Part shown: positions 9,265 through 17,609 of the stretch, piece by piece
Layout of the letters: each line of letters begins with the position of its first letter
Position numbering within the stretch: position 1 is the first letter of the stretch
NCBI GenBank assembly: GCA_963707905.1
Contig: CAVPSA010000053.1
Coordinates: forward strand, 166,169-230,168
Source of the DNA: DASXKD01 sp963707905
Lineage (GTDB): Bacteria > Actinomycetota > Actinomycetes > Streptosporangiales > Streptosporangiaceae
DNA: 64,000 nucleotides
Reading direction: 5' to 3'
The notes under the pieces: model-generated
The model's input: only the letters and a program-made list of their open reading frames with translations
Database searches by the model: none
Told to the model about the DNA's origin: nothing
Translations under genes and position numbers: made by a program

Positions 9265-9675
9265 TCAGTGGGCGGCCGGCTCCCGGACGTCCAGTCCACG
9301 CTGCCGCAGCCCGGCCTCCACCCGGTAGATCTCTGCCTGGTTGGCGCGCGGGCTGACCGGGTGTCCCTGGACCACCGGCGGGCTGACCTCAAGCCGCCGG
9401 CAGGCGGTCCCCAGGGCGTCCAGGTAAGCGCCACGCAGCGCCTGCACCCGGATGTGCTTGTTCGGGATGCCGGAGCGGGTCTCCATGGCTTCGAGTTCGG
9501 CGCGGAGGCGGCGGAGGTCGCCGGCCAGCCGCTCGATCGGCTCCGGCTCCGGGGCCGCGATCCGGGACTGCCGCCAGTTGCCGGCCCACCGGGCCACGCG
9601 GAATGCTCCAATGACCCCGTATCCGATCGCGGTGGGCAGCAGGACCACCGCGATCAAAGCCAGGTACGGGCTCAC
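9265..9675 (-). CDS. Small membrane protein of unknown function
   Basis: From the GTG at 9675 this encodes about 136 residues: an N-terminal membrane helix (YLALIAVVLLPTAIGYGVI), then a helical, charged cytoplasmic part with a coiled-coil-like stretch (ERLAGDLRRLRAELEAME). A longer frame to 9738 runs into the promoter of the glucosidase gene and is less likely. It is divergent from the GH13 gene. I do not recognise the family. Confidence 0.55.
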   Translation of the reverse strand: MSPYLALIAVVLLPTAIGYGVIGAFRVARWAGNWRQSRIAAPEPEPIERLAGDLRRLRAELEAMETRSGIPNKHIRVQALRGAYLDALGTACRRLEVSPPVVQGHPVSPRANQAEIYRVEAGLRQRGLDVREPAAH

Positions 9676-9749
9676 AGGATCAAGTCTCCGCCTGCTGGGC
9701 AAGCTGTTCAAGTCGGGCCCGTATCTGTTCAGCCACATTGAGGAGGACC

Positions 9750-11345
9750 ATGGACGCCAAGGCGGATGGGACGCGCTGGTGGCACGGCGCCACGCTGTAC
9801 CAGATCTACGTCCGTTCGTGGCGGGACACCGACTCCGACGGGTACGGCGACCTGCCCGGTGTGATCGCCGGCCTGGACTACCTGCAGTGGCTGGGGATCG
9901 ATGGCATCTGGCTGTCGCCCACGATGCCGTCGCCGGACCGGGACTGGGGTTACGACGTCAGCGACTACCTCGGAGTCCACCCGGACCTTGGCACGCTCGC
10001 CGACATGGACAAGCTCATCGCCGAGGCCGGGCGGCGCGGCATCAAGATCGTGCTCGACCTGGTGCCCAATCACACCAGCAGCGCCCATGCCTGGTTCACC
10101 GACGCCCGGTCCGGCCGGGATTCGGCGCACCGCGGCTACTACGTGTGGGCCGACCCCGTGACGGGGGATAGTGAAGGGGGAACGGGGAGGCGGGCGGGGG
10201 GTGCGGCCCCGCCGAACAACTGGCGCGACGCGACCGGCGCCTCCGCCTGGACCCTCGACGACGCAAGCGGCCAGTATTACCTGCACAACTTCCTGCCCGG
10301 CCAGCCCGACCTGAACTGGTGGGATCCCCGGGTGCACGAGGAATTCCGCGAGATCATCCGGTTCTGGTTCGGCCGGGGCGTGGCCGGGTTCCGCATCGAC
10401 GTCGCCCACGGCCTCTACAAGGACGCCCAGCTTCGCGACAACCCGCCGCTGGCCGGCGGCACCCGGCTGGACGGCGGGTTCGGCCTGCGCCCGGTGTACA
10501 GCTCACACCGGCCGGAGACGCATGGCGTCTACCGCGACTGGCGGAAGATCGCGGATGGCTACGCGCCGCAGCGCCTGCTGCTTGGTGAGACGTGGATGGG
10601 TGACCTCGGCATGCTGGCGTCCTATTACGGGCAGAACGACGAACTCGACCTGGCGTTCAACTTCCCGTTCGTGTTCGCCGAGTTCGGCGCGGGCGCGCTC
10701 GCCGGGGTCGTCGACCAGACCCTGGCCAAGCTGCCGGCCGGCGCCTCCCCGGTGTGGATGGCGTCCAACCACGACATCAGCCGCTTCCCCACCCGCTGGG
10801 GCGGCGGTGACGAGCGCAAGGCACGGCTGGCGCTGCTGGTGCTGGCCACCCTGCCCGGCACCACGACCTTCTACTACGGCGACGAGATCGCGATGACCGA
10901 TGTGGCGGTGCCCAGGGAACTGCACAGGGACCGGATGACCCCGGGGGTGGGCACCGAGGGCCGGGACGCCGAACGGACCCCCATGCAGTGGGACGCCTCG
11001 CCGTCGGCCGGGTTCACCGCCGAGGGGGTCACCCCGTGGCTGCCGTTCGGGGACAACGCGGCCCGGAACGTAGCCGCTCAGCGGGAGGACCCCGGCTCCA
11101 CGCTCAACCTGTGCCGCGACCTGCTCGCGCTGCGCCGGGCTTCCTTCGGTGGCCAGGTCGCCAGCTACGAGCGGCTGCCCGCCCCGCCCGGCGTCTGGTC
11201 CTACCGCTGCGGTCCCTTGCTGGTCACCGCCAACTTCACCGACCAGCCAGTGCCACTGCCCGATCCGGCCGGCGAGGTGCTCCTGCGCACCGGCCCCGGT
11301 GCGCCCCTCGGCCCCTGGCAGGGCCTGGTCACCCGGGTGCCTTAG
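9750..11345 (+). CDS. GH13 alpha-glucosidase
   Basis: This glycoside hydrolase family 13 enzyme has 531 residues and cleaves alpha-glucosidic bonds by a retaining mechanism. The four family blocks are intact: region I DLVPNHTS (from D103), region II GFRIDVAH with the nucleophile D217, region III LLLGETW with the acid/base E280, and region IV SNHDIS with D342. No signal peptide is present, so it acts in the cytosol, consistent with use of an alpha-glucoside imported by the transporter at 0.3-4.8 kb. A short Gly/Arg-rich insertion (near residues 140-155) looks like a lineage-specific loop. The ATG at 9750 follows AGGAGG at 9741-9746; an in-frame TTG at 9738 overlaps that site and is rejected. 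Confidence 0.88.
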   Translation: MDAKADGTRWWHGATLYQIYVRSWRDTDSDGYGDLPGVIAGLDYLQWLGIDGIWLSPTMPSPDRDWGYDVSDYLGVHPDLGTLADMDKLIAEAGRRGIKIVLDLVPNHTSSAHAWFTDARSGRDSAHRGYYVWADPVTGDSEGGTGRRAGGAAPPNNWRDATGASAWTLDDASGQYYLHNFLPGQPDLNWWDPRVHEEFREIIRFWFGRGVAGFRIDVAHGLYKDAQLRDNPPLAGGTRLDGGFGLRPVYSSHRPETHGVYRDWRKIADGYAPQRLLLGETWMGDLGMLASYYGQNDELDLAFNFPFVFAEFGAGALAGVVDQTLAKLPAGASPVWMASNHDISRFPTRWGGGDERKARLALLVLATLPGTTTFYYGDEIAMTDVAVPRELHRDRMTPGVGTEGRDAERTPMQWDASPSAGFTAEGVTPWLPFGDNAARNVAAQREDPGSTLNLCRDLLALRRASFGGQVASYERLPAPPGVWSYRCGPLLVTANFTDQPVPLPDPAGEVLLRTGPGAPLGPWQGLVTRVP

Positions 11346-11372
11346 CTCTCCGCATCCTGGTCTCACGCCGCC

Positions 11373-11412
11373 GTTCCGGAAACGACGGAACCGCGGGATT
11401 TCATCCCCGCGG
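11373..11412. terminator. Paired hairpins after the GH13 gene
   Basis: Two inverted repeats follow the glucosidase stop: GTTCCG/CGGAAC (11373-11378 with 11386-11391) and CCGCGGG/CCCGCGG (11391-11397 with 11406-11412). No T-run follows on the plus strand, so this is a terminator candidate by position only. It also lies just beyond the small minus-strand reading frame at 11432-11497. Confidence 0.35.
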
Positions 11413-11431
11413 CCGTCACACCTCTGGCGAA

Positions 11432-11497
11432 CTACTGTGTTGGGTCATAGTGCTCGTAGCGGTATTGCGCCGACGGGCGACCATAACGCTTAGCCAT
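11432..11497 (-). CDS. Candidate 21-residue peptide gene with a strong ribosome site
   Basis: A short frame begins MAKRYGRPSAQYRY and ends DPTQ. It is preceded by AAGGAGGTGTC directly before the ATG, the best ribosome site in this part of the window, although no gene of ordinary size follows on that strand. The peptide is basic at the start and Tyr-rich (four Tyr in 21 residues). It may be a small regulatory protein, a leader peptide or a modified-peptide precursor; nothing in the sequence decides. A TTGACA box lies about 140 bases upstream on the same strand. Confidence 0.35.
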   Translation of the reverse strand: MAKRYGRPSAQYRYEHYDPTQ

Positions 11498-11880
11498 GAC
11501 ACCTCCTTCGCCGCTCGGCTTGCTAGCACGCACCTGGGTGTGCCGCGCCTCAGCATGGATCATGAAACCGGCCAACGGGGACGCCTTTGCCCGGCCACCA
11601 TGAGTATTCCACCCCGCTTCTATTTCACATAGTTGTCAATCGGGCCGACGGCTGCGACACCAGTCTTTTGATGGGGCCATTGATGTTAATGGAGTGGGTA
11701 AAGTGGTTAAAGTGGCTCAGGAGAGCCGGAAGTTGCGCATGCTGGCGCGAAGGTTAGATGAGGATAGCCAGACAGGCAAAAGGAAACCACCCAAGCGCCC
11801 ACGAAGCTGCTGGGCCTTGGCGCGGCTGGCGCCGGGGCCCCTGCCTATGGCAAGGGCTTGAACGTCCCCGTCCGCCAGGT
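11498..11880. other. Gene-free stretch with a short direct repeat
   Basis: About 380 bases lie between the small peptide frame and the acetyltransferase gene. The only clear structure is TAAAGTGG twice in tandem, one base apart, at 11699-11715. A TTGACA box on the minus strand near 11633-11638 could serve the small peptide frame. The stretch is poorer in G+C than its surroundings and no credible protein is encoded. Confidence 0.35.
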
Positions 11881-12474
11881 TCACCGTGCCGCTACGCTTG
11901 CCTCCGCCACCTCCAGCCTCGCTACGGATGCCCGGTTGACGGCTGCCGTCGGTTTCTGGAAGAGGACGGCAGACGGGTAGTCCCACTCGTGCTCGGTCTC
12001 CACGGTGCGCAGGTGCTCGAAGTCCTGGCCCTTGTAGTAGTTGTGCAGGCCGAGGTTCGTCGTCCAGACGTCGACACGGATCCAGCCAGCCTGCCACTCG
12101 TCGATGCCGCGCAGGCCCGCCCAGTCGATCAGGGCGGCGCCCAGCTTACGTCCCGCTTGGGCACGGTCGACAATGAGCCGGGAGACGTAAACGGCCGGCT
12201 CGGCCAGCTCTTCCCTGGTCCACAGTCGCGGGGTGGCCCGGTTGCGGTAGGTGATCGTCCCCGCGAGGGCACCGCGCCGCTGCACCATCCACGTCTCACC
12301 GCGCGCGATGCCGCGGCGAATCCGGCCGTCCCGTTCGGCCTCATTCGGCCACGGTCTCGCCCACTGGTTGGTGTTCTTGTCCCGCTGCAGCCAGGCTGCG
12401 GCCGAGTCGATCAGGCCGATGATGGCTGCCATATCATCCGCCTCGGCGGGCCGGATGCGGTAGGTGTCTGTCAT
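11881..12474 (-). CDS. GNAT family N-acetyltransferase
   Basis: This 197-residue protein has a GNAT fold. The N-terminus YRIRPAEADDMAAIIGLID is the usual first strand and helix, the sequence VYVSRLIVDRAQAGRKLGAALIDWA (about residues 100-125) carries the acetyl-CoA pyrophosphate loop (the R/QxxGxG/A-like QAGRKLG), and NLGLHNYYKGQDFEH near residue 150 is the closing Asn/Tyr motif. The substrate is unknown. The ATG at 12474 is the first start after the stop context. It lies downstream of, and on the same strand as, the GntR regulator, 138 bases apart, so the two could be cotranscribed. Confidence 0.8.
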   Translation of the reverse strand: MTDTYRIRPAEADDMAAIIGLIDSAAAWLQRDKNTNQWARPWPNEAERDGRIRRGIARGETWMVQRRGALAGTITYRNRATPRLWTREELAEPAVYVSRLIVDRAQAGRKLGAALIDWAGLRGIDEWQAGWIRVDVWTTNLGLHNYYKGQDFEHLRTVETEHEWDYPSAVLFQKPTAAVNRASVARLEVAEASVAAR

Positions 12475-12612
12475 GGCTCCATGGGTTCATGTCTATGTCC
12501 CGGGGCCGCCGTTGGGCGATCCGGGGGAACGCCGGGTACTTCGCAGGAGCACCGGTGGGCGCTTTGGTTCCGGGCGGGCCTGGTGAGCCCTGGCTGAAGA
12601 CAGTCATTACGC

Positions 12613-13401
12613 TCAAGACGGCTCGTCTTTGAGATCAACGGGCGGTGTGTCGCCCACATTGATCACGAACCTGTTGCGGTCTGTGGGGTAGACGGTAACG
12701 GTGAGACGGATGCGTTCGCCCGCCTCGTCGAAGCCCACCCGGAAGATCTCGAATACCGGTACCCGCCCGTCCGCGGGAATCTTGAAGTACGCGGCCTCGC
12801 TCTCGTCCGGCGCGCGCACCGCGATGGAGTCGCGGTAGCCGACCTGCTGGATGCCGCATTCCTTGGCGAGGTATTCGACGGCGCCCTCGGGGATGTCGGT
12901 GGCCTGGATCAGCTTCGTCGCACCCTTGTCCGTCACCAGCGTCATCGGGTAATACGACGTCTGCAGGGACCACGGCGTGTCGTCGATGAACCGTTGCTGG
13001 TGCCTGCTCACCACCTGTGCGCCCGTCTCGATGTGCAGGGCCTGCGCCACGGTGGGCTGGGCTAGCTGGACCTCAACCCTGGGGGGCGAGTTGACGGGCG
13101 TCCGGCTGGACGCTTCGACCTCGGCTTTGTAGATGGCTTCGTCCCCGCCGTGCGGCTCTCCGGTCAGGGCCGTCACGAAGGGGGTGATCCGCTCGATCAC
13201 GAAGGTCCCCTGGCCCGGCCGGGTCTCGACCAGGCCACGGGTGCTCAGCCACTTGATCGCGTCCCGGACGGTGTTCCGCGACGCGTCGTACTGGTCACGG
13301 AGGTCCATCTCGGTCGGGAGCTGGCCACCCCGCTTCAGCTCCCCAGCCTCGATCTTGCGCTGCAGATCGTCGGCGATCTGCCGGTACATGGGCTCAGCCA
13401 C
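12613..13401 (-). CDS. GntR-family regulator with UTRA (HutC-type) ligand domain
   Basis: This regulator has 262 residues. An N-terminal winged helix (MYRQIADDLQRKIEAGELKRGGQLPTEMDLRDQYDASRNTVRDAI region, about residues 4-75, with PGQGTFV as the wing) binds DNA, and a UTRA domain follows (about 100-255; SRHQQRFIDDTPWSLQTSYYP). The GTG at 13401 is chosen because GGGAGGA lies six bases upstream; the ATG at 13422 has no such site. UTRA domains bind small metabolites. Two palindromes in the divergent region upstream (13484 and 13617) are candidate operators, consistent with autoregulation. The ligand is unknown. Confidence 0.85.
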   Translation of the reverse strand: MAEPMYRQIADDLQRKIEAGELKRGGQLPTEMDLRDQYDASRNTVRDAIKWLSTRGLVETRPGQGTFVIERITPFVTALTGEPHGGDEAIYKAEVEASSRTPVNSPPRVEVQLAQPTVAQALHIETGAQVVSRHQQRFIDDTPWSLQTSYYPMTLVTDKGATKLIQATDIPEGAVEYLAKECGIQQVGYRDSIAVRAPDESEAAYFKIPADGRVPVFEIFRVGFDEAGERIRLTVTVYPTDRNRFVINVGDTPPVDLKDEPS

Positions 13402-13483
13402 GATTCCTCCCAGTGATCCCAACCAGTCTGACGAGAAGACTCGCTGGTCTCAAGTGGATCATTCCCGCAATCCGAGCCATCCA

Positions 13484-13493
13484 ACTATTTAGT
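13484..13493. promoter_or_regulatory. Candidate GntR operator, near its own promoter
   Basis: ACTATTTAGT is a partial palindrome with ACTA and TAGT half-sites, 83 bases upstream of the GntR start. The same half-sites occur in the longer palindrome at 13617-13634. GntR/HutC regulators usually bind such short inverted repeats; assignment to this regulator is inference. Confidence 0.3.
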
Positions 13494-13616
13494 ACGAATC
13501 GGGTTTCGCTGGTTTGGTGGGCGGGCATGACCCCCGATACCAGCAAGAGGTTGGGATGACTGGAACGGCCAGAACCATGCGGATCATGCTAGCAGGTCAA
13601 CTGCTTGGGCGCATTA

Positions 13617-13634
13617 GAACTAGCCGACTAGTTC
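13617..13634. promoter_or_regulatory. Perfect palindrome, candidate GntR operator
   Basis: GAACTAG-CCGA-CTAGTTC is a perfect seven-base inverted repeat with a four-base spacer. It lies in the divergent region between the GntR gene and the small membrane-protein gene, about 100 bases before the latter. A looser inverted repeat (GGTCTG with CAGACC) follows at about 13641-13673. Both fit a regulator-bound promoter. Confidence 0.4.
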
Positions 13635-13734
13635 CCAACACTGGTCTGGCCGGTATAGGCCATATCGGACAGACCACCCAGATCGGCGCCTGTGGGGCGG
13701 ATTACCGCAGGTGAGCAAGTTAGGGGACGCAGAC

Positions 13735-14022
13735 ATGGCAAGCATCGCTCTCATCGCAGCACTCGGACTCTTCGCGGGCGGCGTCGTGGTCGGGATCATC
13801 TTCATGGGCACTCGGGGGATCAGGCGCGAGCAGCGGCACTACCGCGAGGCGCGCTGGGCTCGCAGGGAACAAGGAGCCTGGGACGACCTGGGCGCGCGGG
13901 AATACTTCCTCCCTGAGGAGGCCCCGGACAGGGCGAGCTTCGCGGCCCGCCGCCTCCAGGGCGTCTACATCCGCCGCCCTGCCGATCACAGCCATGACGC
14001 CGAGCTGGCCGTACTGGCCTAG
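13735..14022 (+). CDS. Small single-pass membrane protein of unknown function
   Basis: It encodes 95 residues: an N-terminal membrane helix (IALIAALGLFAGGVVVGIIF) and a basic, Arg-rich cytoplasmic tail (RGIRREQRHYREARWARREQ). The ATG at 13735 is preferred because AGGGG lies about nine bases upstream; a GTG at 13711 would add eight polar residues ahead of the helix. It is divergent from the GntR gene, and the operator candidates lie between them, so it is a likely regulatory target. A strong hairpin terminator follows. Confidence 0.6.
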   Translation: MASIALIAALGLFAGGVVVGIIFMGTRGIRREQRHYREARWARREQGAWDDLGAREYFLPEEAPDRASFAARRLQGVYIRRPADHSHDAELAVLA

Positions 14023-14038
14023 CCGGCGATCCAGGAAC

Positions 14039-14095
14039 AACCAGAGACGTCCGCGTCGCACCGACCGGGGCACGGTGCGACGCGGACCTCTGGTT
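14039..14095 (+). terminator. Long hairpin terminator
   Basis: The arms AACCAGAG..GTCCGCGTCGCACCG and their complement CGGTGCGACGCGGAC..CTCTGGTT pair over about 23 base pairs with one two-base bulge, closing a nine-base loop. TTTCC follows. It ends the small membrane-protein gene 17 bases after its stop. Confidence 0.75.
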
Positions 14096-14167
14096 TCCGG
14101 CCATCGCCGTTGCCGGTAGCAGGCCTGATCAGCACGAGGCGCCGGTCTGGCCTCTAAGCTCGGCAGG

Positions 14168-15253
14168 GTGCCGGAGATCACCGAGGACCGTTTTCCATGG
14201 CCGCCCGCGAGTGCCACCGGGGTCGGCTCGCTGCCGGGCACCGATCCGGTGGAGGCCCTGCGGCTGGTCTTCGGCGAACTGCCGGACCTGCCCCACCTCG
14301 CCGAACTGCCGGCTCGGGGCCCGGGCGCCGGGCTGACCGGGCGCACCGCCGCGCTGCTCGTCGACCTGCCCGTGGAGCTCACTTCTACCGGCTGGCGGTT
14401 CACCGCCAGGCCGGGCCGTGACCTGCGCCGGGCACGCGGGTTCCTGTCCGCCGATCTCGATGCCCTGGCGGAGGTCGCCGGCGGCTACCAGGGGCCAGTC
14501 AAGATCCAGGTATGCGGGCCGTGGACGCTGGCCGCCACCATCGAGCTGGTCCGCAGCCAGGACCCGGCCCTTGCCGATCCCGGGGCCGTCGCCGACCTCA
14601 CCGCATCCCTTGCCGAGGGGCTCACCGCCCATCTGGCGGAGGTCCGCAGCCGGGTACCGGAAGCCAGCATCGTGGTCCAGCTCGACGAGCCCGGCCTGCC
14701 CGCGGTGATCGCCGGGAACGTGCCCACCGCCAGCCGGCTGAACCGGCTGCCTGTTCCGGAAGCGTCCGACCTGGAAGCCGGTCTCGGCTCCGTCATCAGC
14801 GCCGCACGGGCGTTCTCCCTGGTGCACTGCTGCGCCCTGTCGGTACCGTTCGGCATCATCAAAGGTGCTGGTGCGGACGGTGTGGGGTGTGACCTGAGCA
14901 CGCTGGAGCAAACGGAGGAAGACGGCCTCGCCGAGGCCGTGGAGGCCGGCCTGGCCATCGTCGCCGGCGTGCTGCCGGCGACCGGTACCGCAGCCGCGCC
15001 GGAGCCGCCCGCCGCGGAACAGGCGGCGCGGGTGGTGACCGCTCGGTGGCAGCGGATGGGCTGGCCCGCAGCGCGGAACGGCGGTGCCGCGCGGAACGGC
15101 GGTGCCGGGGCGGGCGGCGTGGCGGCCCAGGTGGTTCTGGCGCCCGCGTGCGGGATGGCGGGTGCCACGCCCGGTTATGCGCGGGCGGCGATGGCGCGCT
15201 GCCGCGAGGCGGCCCGGCTGCTGCCGGAGTTGATCGAGGAGGAACGTACGTGA
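14168..15253 (+). CDS. Cobalamin-independent methionine synthase C-terminal-like protein
   Basis: This 361-residue protein belongs to the MetE C-terminal/UROD-like barrel family that lies directly before ligA in many actinobacteria. It is less than half the length of full MetE (about 750) and lacks the N-terminal folate-binding half. Zinc ligands are visible: H220 and C222 in LVHCCAL, and C328 in APACGMAGATPGYA. QVCGPWTLA and VVQLDEPGLPAV are further family blocks. It may transfer methyl groups to a thiol, but the donor is unknown. The GTG start at 14168 is supported by the barrel start GVGSLPG. Its stop overlaps the ligA start (GTGA). An 18-bp tandem duplication adds six residues near position 302. 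Confidence 0.8.
   Translation: MPEITEDRFPWPPASATGVGSLPGTDPVEALRLVFGELPDLPHLAELPARGPGAGLTGRTAALLVDLPVELTSTGWRFTARPGRDLRRARGFLSADLDALAEVAGGYQGPVKIQVCGPWTLAATIELVRSQDPALADPGAVADLTASLAEGLTAHLAEVRSRVPEASIVVQLDEPGLPAVIAGNVPTASRLNRLPVPEASDLEAGLGSVISAARAFSLVHCCALSVPFGIIKGAGADGVGCDLSTLEQTEEDGLAEAVEAGLAIVAGVLPATGTAAAPEPPAAEQAARVVTARWQRMGWPAARNGGAARNGGAGAGGVAAQVVLAPACGMAGATPGYARAAMARCREAARLLPELIEEERT
15071..15106 (+). repeat. 18-bp perfect tandem duplication inside the methionine-synthase-like gene
   Basis: GCGCGGAACGGCGGTGCC occurs twice back to back. Because 18 is a multiple of three the frame is kept, and the protein gains a repeated ARNGGA segment in a loop before the final zinc ligand. It looks like a recent slippage event. 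Confidence 0.8.
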
Positions 15254-17392
15254 GCGAGCCTGAAGCTCCCGGCGCTGCGCGGCGCAGGCACGCGGAGCTG
15301 AGCGTGGAGATCGCCGAGAACGACTACCGGTATTACATCCTGGACTCGCCGGTCGTCTCCGATGCCGAGTACGACAAGCTCATGCGCGAGATCCGGGCGC
15401 TGGAGGAGCAGTATCCGGAGCTGCGCACGCCGGACTCGCCCACGCAGCGGCCGGCCGGCGGCGTCGCCACCCAGTTCACCCCGGTACAGCACCTGCAGCG
15501 CCTGCTCAGTATCGACAACGCGTTCTCGGCGGAGGAACTCGACGCCTGGGCGGCGCGCGCGGCCAGGCTCGGCGGCGGCGGGCCCTACCTGTGCGAGGTC
15601 AAGATCGACGGGCTGGCGGTCGCCCTCGTCTACCGGAACGGGGCGCTGGTCCGGGGGGCGACCAGGGGCGACGGCACCACCGGTGAGGACATCACCCCCA
15701 ACGTCCGGACCATCGATGCCGTGCCGGCCCGGCTCACCGGCCCGGACGTGCCCGCCGAGCTTGAGGTCCGTGGCGAGGTCTTCTTCCCCGTGGCCGGATT
15801 CCACGAGCTGAACGAGCAGCTCGGCGAGGCGGGCAAGGCGCTGTTCGCCAACCCGCGCAGCGCCGCCGCCGGATCGCTGCGGCAGAAGGACCCGAAGATC
15901 ACCGCGAGCCGGCCGCTCGGGATGATCGTGCACGGGCTGGTGGTGCCCGGCGCCGATCCAGGTGCCGCCGGGATGCCCGAGCCGGGCGAGAGTGCGCCGG
16001 CCAGCGCGCCGGCCACGCAGTCGGGCTGGTACGACCGGCTGCGCGGCTGGGGGCTGCCGGTCAGCGACCTGATCAAGGTCGTGCCCGGCCTGGACGGCGT
16101 GCATTCCTACGTCGCGTACTACGGCGAGCACCGGCATGACCCGCCGTACGAGATCGACGGGGTCGTGGTCAAGATCGACCAGCTCGACCAGCAGAGCACC
16201 CTCGGCGCCACGAGCCGGGCACCCCGGTGGGCGATCGCCTACAAGTACCCGCCGGAGGAGGTGACCACCCGGCTGCGGAAGATCGAGGTCAACGTGGGCC
16301 GCACCGGGCGGGTCACGCCGTTCGGGATCATGGACGCGGTCAAGGTCGCCGGGTCCACCGTAACGAACGCGACGCTGCACAACGCCGACGAGATCAAGCG
16401 CAAGGGCGTCCTGATCGGCGACATGGTGGTGCTCCGCAAGGCCGGGGACGTGATCCCCGAGATCGTCGGCCCGGTGGCCGACCTGCGCACCGGGGAGGAG
16501 CACGAGTTCGAATTCCCCACCGTCTGCCCGTCGTGCGGGACCACGCTGGAGCGCGAGGAAGGCGAGGTGGACTGGCGCTGCCCCAACACGCGCTCCTGCC
16601 CCGCCCAGCTCCGCGAACGGCTGTTCCACCTGGCCAGCCGGGCGGCACTGGATATCGAGGTGCTGGGTTACGAGTCGATCGTCGCGCTGCTCGACTCCGG
16701 GCTGGTGACCGACGAGGGTGACCTGTTCTCGGTGACCGAGGAAGGCCTGGCCGGGGTTCCGTTCTTCGTCAACAAGCAGGGCACGCTCAAGGTCAACGCG
16801 GGCATGCTGCTGCGCAACCTGGACGAGGCGCGCCGTCGCCCGCTGTGGCGGATCCTGGTCGCGCTCTCCATCCGGCATGTGGGCCCGACCGCGGCCCGGG
16901 CGCTGGCCGCCGAGTTCGGCTCGCTTGACCTGATCGCCAGCGCGCCCGCCGGGCGGCTCGCCGTCGTGGACGGGGTCGGCCCGACCATCGCGGCCTCGGT
17001 GATCGCCTGGTTCGGGGTGGACTGGCACGCCGCGATCGTGGGCAAGATGGCGGGCCGCCGGGGTCGTCCTTGCCGAGGAGCGGGCCGCGGGTGACGCCCG
17101 GCCGCTGGCCGGGGTCACCGTCGTGCTGACCGGTACCCTGCCCGGCCTGACCAGGGATGAGGCCAGCGAGGAGATCACCGGGCGGGGCGGCAAGGTCGCG
17201 TCATCCGTGTCGAAGAAGACCGACTTCGTGGTGGCGGGCGACAGCGCAGGCAGCAAGTACGACAAGGCGCTCTCGCTCGGCGTACCGGTGCTTGATGAGC
17301 CGGGCCTGCGGGTCCTGCTGGCGGACGGTGCGGAGGCGGCGCGGGCGGTGGCCGAGAAAGCGCCGGCCGCCGAAGCCGCGCCCGGCGCTTGA
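15250..17392 (+). CDS. ligA: NAD-dependent DNA ligase LigA, with an apparent one-base insertion near 17047
   Basis: LigA seals nicks using NAD and is normally essential. The order is Ia domain (NDYRYYILDSPVVSDAEYD), adenylation domain with the active Lys118 in EVKIDGLA, OB fold, four-Cys zinc site (CPSCGTTLEREEGEVDWRCP..SCP), helix-hairpin-helix region and C-terminal BRCT. The GTG at 15250 overlaps the previous stop. The frame read from the start stops at 17094. One extra base near 17047 (at HAAIVGK) moves the open frame to the one that continues through the BRCT domain (VVLTGTLPGLTRDEA) to 17392, giving about 713 residues, normal for the family. The clean continuation suggests a sequencing indel; a real loss of the BRCT domain is the alternative. 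Confidence 0.88.
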
Positions 17393-17609
17393 CGGCGCCG
17401 CGCGGCGCTGCCCGCCGCCGGACGCGTCGACCCACGATGAGCTAAGAAATTTAGTAGCTTGGTAATGGCGTGCTGACCTGGGATTATTCCTAGTGGTCTA
17501 GAAAGTCGGTAACAGATTGTAGGCATGCGGTTTCGCGAAGTACCGCTTTCCCCTTACTCTTCTCGTGGGCACTGCGTATCCAACCGGCTGCGTTAAGGCA
17601 CGAGGCGCT

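Noticed and set aside
7858..9741. Plus-strand frame of 627 codons antisense to the kinase/LLM fusion
   Set aside because: Its composition is dominated by Arg/Gly/Gln/Pro repeats, while the minus strand has continuous kinase and LLM motifs.
13514..13714. Plus-strand frame of 66 codons with a possible ribosome site at 13545-13555
   Set aside because: It overlaps the perfect operator-like palindrome and the divergent promoter region, and the encoded peptide has no recognisable feature.
15175..17526. Minus-strand open frame of 783 codons antisense to ligA
   Set aside because: It is a G+C-driven shadow rich in Arg/Gly/Pro/His with no domain; the plus strand encodes LigA with all motifs.
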